DNA of 6,914 nt, taken from JAMCRM01 sp041685075. Lineage in GTDB: Bacteria; Acidobacteriota; Terriglobia; Bryobacterales; Bryobacteraceae. Below are positions 5,365 through 6,914 of the stretch, one piece after another; positions within the stretch are counted from its first letter, which is position 1, and every line of letters starts with the position of its first letter. The notes beneath the pieces are model-generated. The model had not been told where the DNA came from and searched no databases. It was given only the letters and a program-made list of their open reading frames with translations. The translations under genes and the position numbers were made by a program. Location: contig JAWLGN010000297.1 of NCBI GenBank assembly GCA_041685075.1, forward strand, positions 1-6,914, written 5' to 3'.

Positions 5365-6672
5365 CTACTGCTCCGGTTGGGGCTGTACGGCCGCCGGTCC
5401 CGCCAGGCGCTCGAGTTCGCCCAGTTGCTTGCGGACGGTATCGGCGTCCTGCGCGCCGGGAGCGAACTTCAGGTAGTCGCGCATGTGCTGCGCCGCGGCG
5501 GAGTAGTCCCTCCGGTCGGCCATGATGACCCCCAGCAGGTGATTCACCTTGGGGTAGCGGTGCTGGGTGTCCAGCTTCTGCGCTTCGCGCGCGCTCTTTT
5601 CCGCCAGGTCCATCTTTCCCAGGTTGTAGTTGGCCACGGAGTTGAAGAAATAGGCCTGGGGGAACTCGTAGGGATTCAGTTGGACAACGCGGGCGGTGGT
5701 GTCGGCCACCTCCTGCCAGTTACGCTCGTTGGCCGCCATCGCCGCGAGCTGGAGATAGGGGTTGACGAACTTGGAGTCGGCATCGAGCGCCTGGGCGTAA
5801 GATTTGCGGGCCTCCTCGGGCCGCTTCAGCGCCTCCTGCACCAGTCCGAGTTCGAACCAGGCGGCGGCGTACTTGGGATAGATGCCGAGGGCCTTCTGGA
5901 ACTCCTTCTCAGCGTTCTCCAGTTTCTTCTTGCGGGCTGCCTGGCGCCCCTTTTCGAAAGCCTTCTTGGCATCTTTGGGCGCCTGGAGGCTGGTGATGCT
6001 GATGGTGGTACCCTCGACGTTGCCCAGGCGGCGCAGGATGATGGTACCGACGTCGGGGTTATCGAGCGAGCGGCGCCCCACCAGGTTCACCGATTCGGAA
6101 CGGTAGCCGGGGAGCACGGCACGAATCTCGCAACCCATCAACTGCTGCTCGGTGACGCCGCGGTTGCGGCCGAAGCCGCCGCCACCGCCGCCGCGCCCCA
6201 TGCCGCCGGCGTCGCCGGGCATGCCGAAGACGTCGGCCGAGGAGCCCACGCTGGCATCGGCCAGCACGGCGTTATTCTGCCCCAGTTGGAAGCTGAAGCG
6301 CCCCTTGGTGTCGGTGTAGGCTTCCGGTCGCGCGACGCCGTTGCAGACGCGCTCGATCACCACGGGGTCGGGCGGCGGGGTGCCGTCCTCGAGCACGACT
6401 TTGCCGGAGAGAAAGATGGGCCGGGTCATCTCCTCGCGTGGAAACTGATCGCGCTCGGTTGGAGACGGCGTCCGGGTGCGGTCCCGGGGAAACGGATCGC
6501 GGCCGGGGCGGCCGGGTCCGGGGGTTTGCGGGACGCTGCCGGGTCCCGGTGACGGCGACGGCCGGGGGGTCTGCTGCGGCGGCGCCTGTCCGGCGTTCTG
6601 CGCCGGCAACAGGCAAGCCCCAATCCCTAGCGAAGCCAGTGAGACGATTCGAATTGCGATGCCCGAACGCAT
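5365..6672 (-). CDS. Secreted carboxypeptidase-regulatory-like and TPR repeat protein
   Basis: A 435-residue protein. The ATG at 6672-6670 is chosen because GGGAGG (6685-6680) sits 7 bases upstream; an in-frame ATG at 6702 would add ten residues but has no such site. The N-terminus is a signal peptide (MRSGIAIRIVSLASLGIGAC), and I-G-A-C20 could be a weak lipobox, so the protein may be a lipoprotein. Residues about 31-80 form a proline/arginine-rich linker. Residues about 85-200 form a beta-rich regulatory-like domain (FLSGKVVLEDG, TDTKGRFSFQL, IRAVLPGYRSESVNL) interrupted by a glycine-rich loop near 141-162. From about 203 to 415 there are tandem TPR helices (for example AEKEFQKALGIYPKYAAAWFELG and ARKSYAQALDADSKFVNPYLQLA). 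A short PQ-rich tail ends the protein. TPRs usually mediate protein-protein contacts; the partner is unknown. The gene converges on the tRNA, 23 bases away. Confidence 0.88.
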   Translation of the reverse strand: MRSGIAIRIVSLASLGIGACLLPAQNAGQAPPQQTPRPSPSPGPGSVPQTPGPGRPGRDPFPRDRTRTPSPTERDQFPREEMTRPIFLSGKVVLEDGTPPPDPVVIERVCNGVARPEAYTDTKGRFSFQLGQNNAVLADASVGSSADVFGMPGDAGGMGRGGGGGGFGRNRGVTEQQLMGCEIRAVLPGYRSESVNLVGRRSLDNPDVGTIILRRLGNVEGTTISITSLQAPKDAKKAFEKGRQAARKKKLENAEKEFQKALGIYPKYAAAWFELGLVQEALKRPEEARKSYAQALDADSKFVNPYLQLAAMAANERNWQEVADTTARVVQLNPYEFPQAYFFNSVANYNLGKMDLAEKSAREAQKLDTQHRYPKVNHLLGVIMADRRDYSAAAQHMRDYLKFAPGAQDADTVRKQLGELERLAGPAAVQPQPEQ

Positions 6673-6754
6673 AGGAGCGCCTCCCGCGTAAGATATCGCC
6701 ATTATGTCACAGCCCCGGCGGCCCCAGGCGCCGGGAATGGGGTAACATTACGAT

Positions 6755-6783
6755 TTCACACGGACCCGGGATACGGGTGTGAA
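6755..6783. repeat. Inverted repeat TTCACAC / GTGTGAA in the leader of the asparaginase-like gene
   Basis: Perfect 7-base arms at 6755-6761 and 6777-6783 are separated by 15 bases, in which CCCG/CGGG (6765-6768 and 6774-6777) could pair instead to form an inner stem. The right arm ends three bases before the Shine-Dalgarno. A weak -10-like TAACAT lies upstream at 6743-6748, so the repeat would sit at or near the 5' end of the message. It may be an operator or a leader hairpin; there is no T-run, so it is not an intrinsic terminator. Confidence 0.4.
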
Positions 6784-6802
6784 CAAAAGGAGGAGTGGTA
6801 AC

Positions 6803-6914
6803 GTGAGCCAGCTCACCCTGAGCCGCAGGGCCGCCCTGCTGGCGCCGGCGGCGATGGCCGCCAGCGCCGCCGCCGGCCGGCCGCAAAACGTCGTGGTAGC
6901 CAGTGGCAACGGCC
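6803..6914 (+). CDS. Tat-exported N4-(beta-N-acetylglucosaminyl)-L-asparaginase / isoaspartyl peptidase-like protein (partial, N-terminus)
   Basis: Only 37 codons are present before the window ends. The start is GTG at 6803, supported by AAAGGAGG at 6786-6793, 9 bases upstream. The N-terminus reads SQLTLSRRAALLAPAAMAASAAAG, a twin-arginine signal with S-R-R-A-A-L-L, followed by RPQNVVVASGNG. The VVVASGNG strand is typical of the first beta strand of bacterial glycosylasparaginase-type Ntn hydrolases (threonine aspartase family), which remove the amide linkage between N-acetylglucosamine and asparagine after self-cleavage. The catalytic threonine and the autocleavage site lie beyond the window, so the assignment rests on this short stretch. 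Export by Tat would place it in the periplasm, where it could help break down glycopeptides. The leader contains an inverted repeat at 6755-6783. Confidence 0.6.
   Translation, partial: MSQLTLSRRAALLAPAAMAASAAAGRPQNVVVASGNG

Noticed and set aside
5351..5395. GGCGGCC (5351-5357) and GGCCGCC (5389-5395) as a terminator for the tRNA or TPR gene
   Set aside because: The 31-base loop is long, the right arm lies inside the TPR coding sequence, and no T-run follows on either strand.
5259..5525. An open frame starting MAKQADAADLKSAGPKG
   Set aside because: This is the familiar false translation of a tRNA-Leu gene.
5359..6552. A 397-codon plus-strand open frame opposite the TPR gene
   Set aside because: It is the antisense shadow of TPR codons (leucine/glycine/valine-rich), while the minus strand shows signal peptide, Shine-Dalgarno and TPR motifs.

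Overview
The window is GC-rich bacterial DNA. The gene mix suggests a soil Acidobacteriota of the Bryobacter/Solibacter type: a BlaI repressor with an M56 peptidase that appears to run into a TonB C-terminal domain, a glucuronoyl-esterase-like (CE15) hydrolase, Tat-exported sugar epimerase and glycosylasparaginase-like proteins, and a regulatory-like-domain/TPR secreted protein. This assignment is inference from gene content. No 16S rRNA or other phylogenetic marker is present apart from one tRNA.

Layout. Positions 1-1396 (minus strand) hold a BlaI/MecI-type repressor followed by an overlapping (ATGA) M56 membrane metallopeptidase that runs off the left edge. The repressor has a promoter-operator of its own at 1396-1431, in an 81-base divergent gap. 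Positions 1478-3709 (plus) encode a secreted protein of two alpha/beta-hydrolase units: an N-terminal CE15-like unit with an intact GHSRNGK nucleophile elbow, and a C-terminal unit whose nucleophile serine is alanine. It meets, stop codon against stop codon, a DUF2383/PA2169-type four-helix-bundle protein at 3710-4195 (minus). Positions 4318-5208 (plus) encode a Tat-exported xylose-isomerase-like TIM-barrel protein, followed by tRNA-Leu(UAA) at 5253-5341. A secreted TPR protein at 5365-6672 (minus) converges on the tRNA. At 6803 a plus-strand gene begins with a Tat signal and the start of an asparaginase-like (Ntn-hydrolase) protein, cut by the right edge.

How they work together. Only blaI and the M56 gene form a clear operon: a repressor and the membrane protease expected to relieve it. 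The other genes alternate strands and look like independent units. Their shared theme is export and degradation of carbohydrate or glycoprotein material (CE15-like hydrolase, sugar epimerase, glycosylasparaginase-like protein), but common regulation is not shown. I did not find a clearly new multi-gene system. The best leads are the M56 gene with a perfect internal Shine-Dalgarno ahead of its TonB-like tail, the hydrolase with a dead-looking second half, and the leaderless, autorepressed blaI promoter. No CRISPR array, insertion sequence, prophage or integration scar was seen. No gene-free stretch exceeds 300 bases; the longest gaps are 122 bases (4196-4317) and 130 bases (6673-6802).
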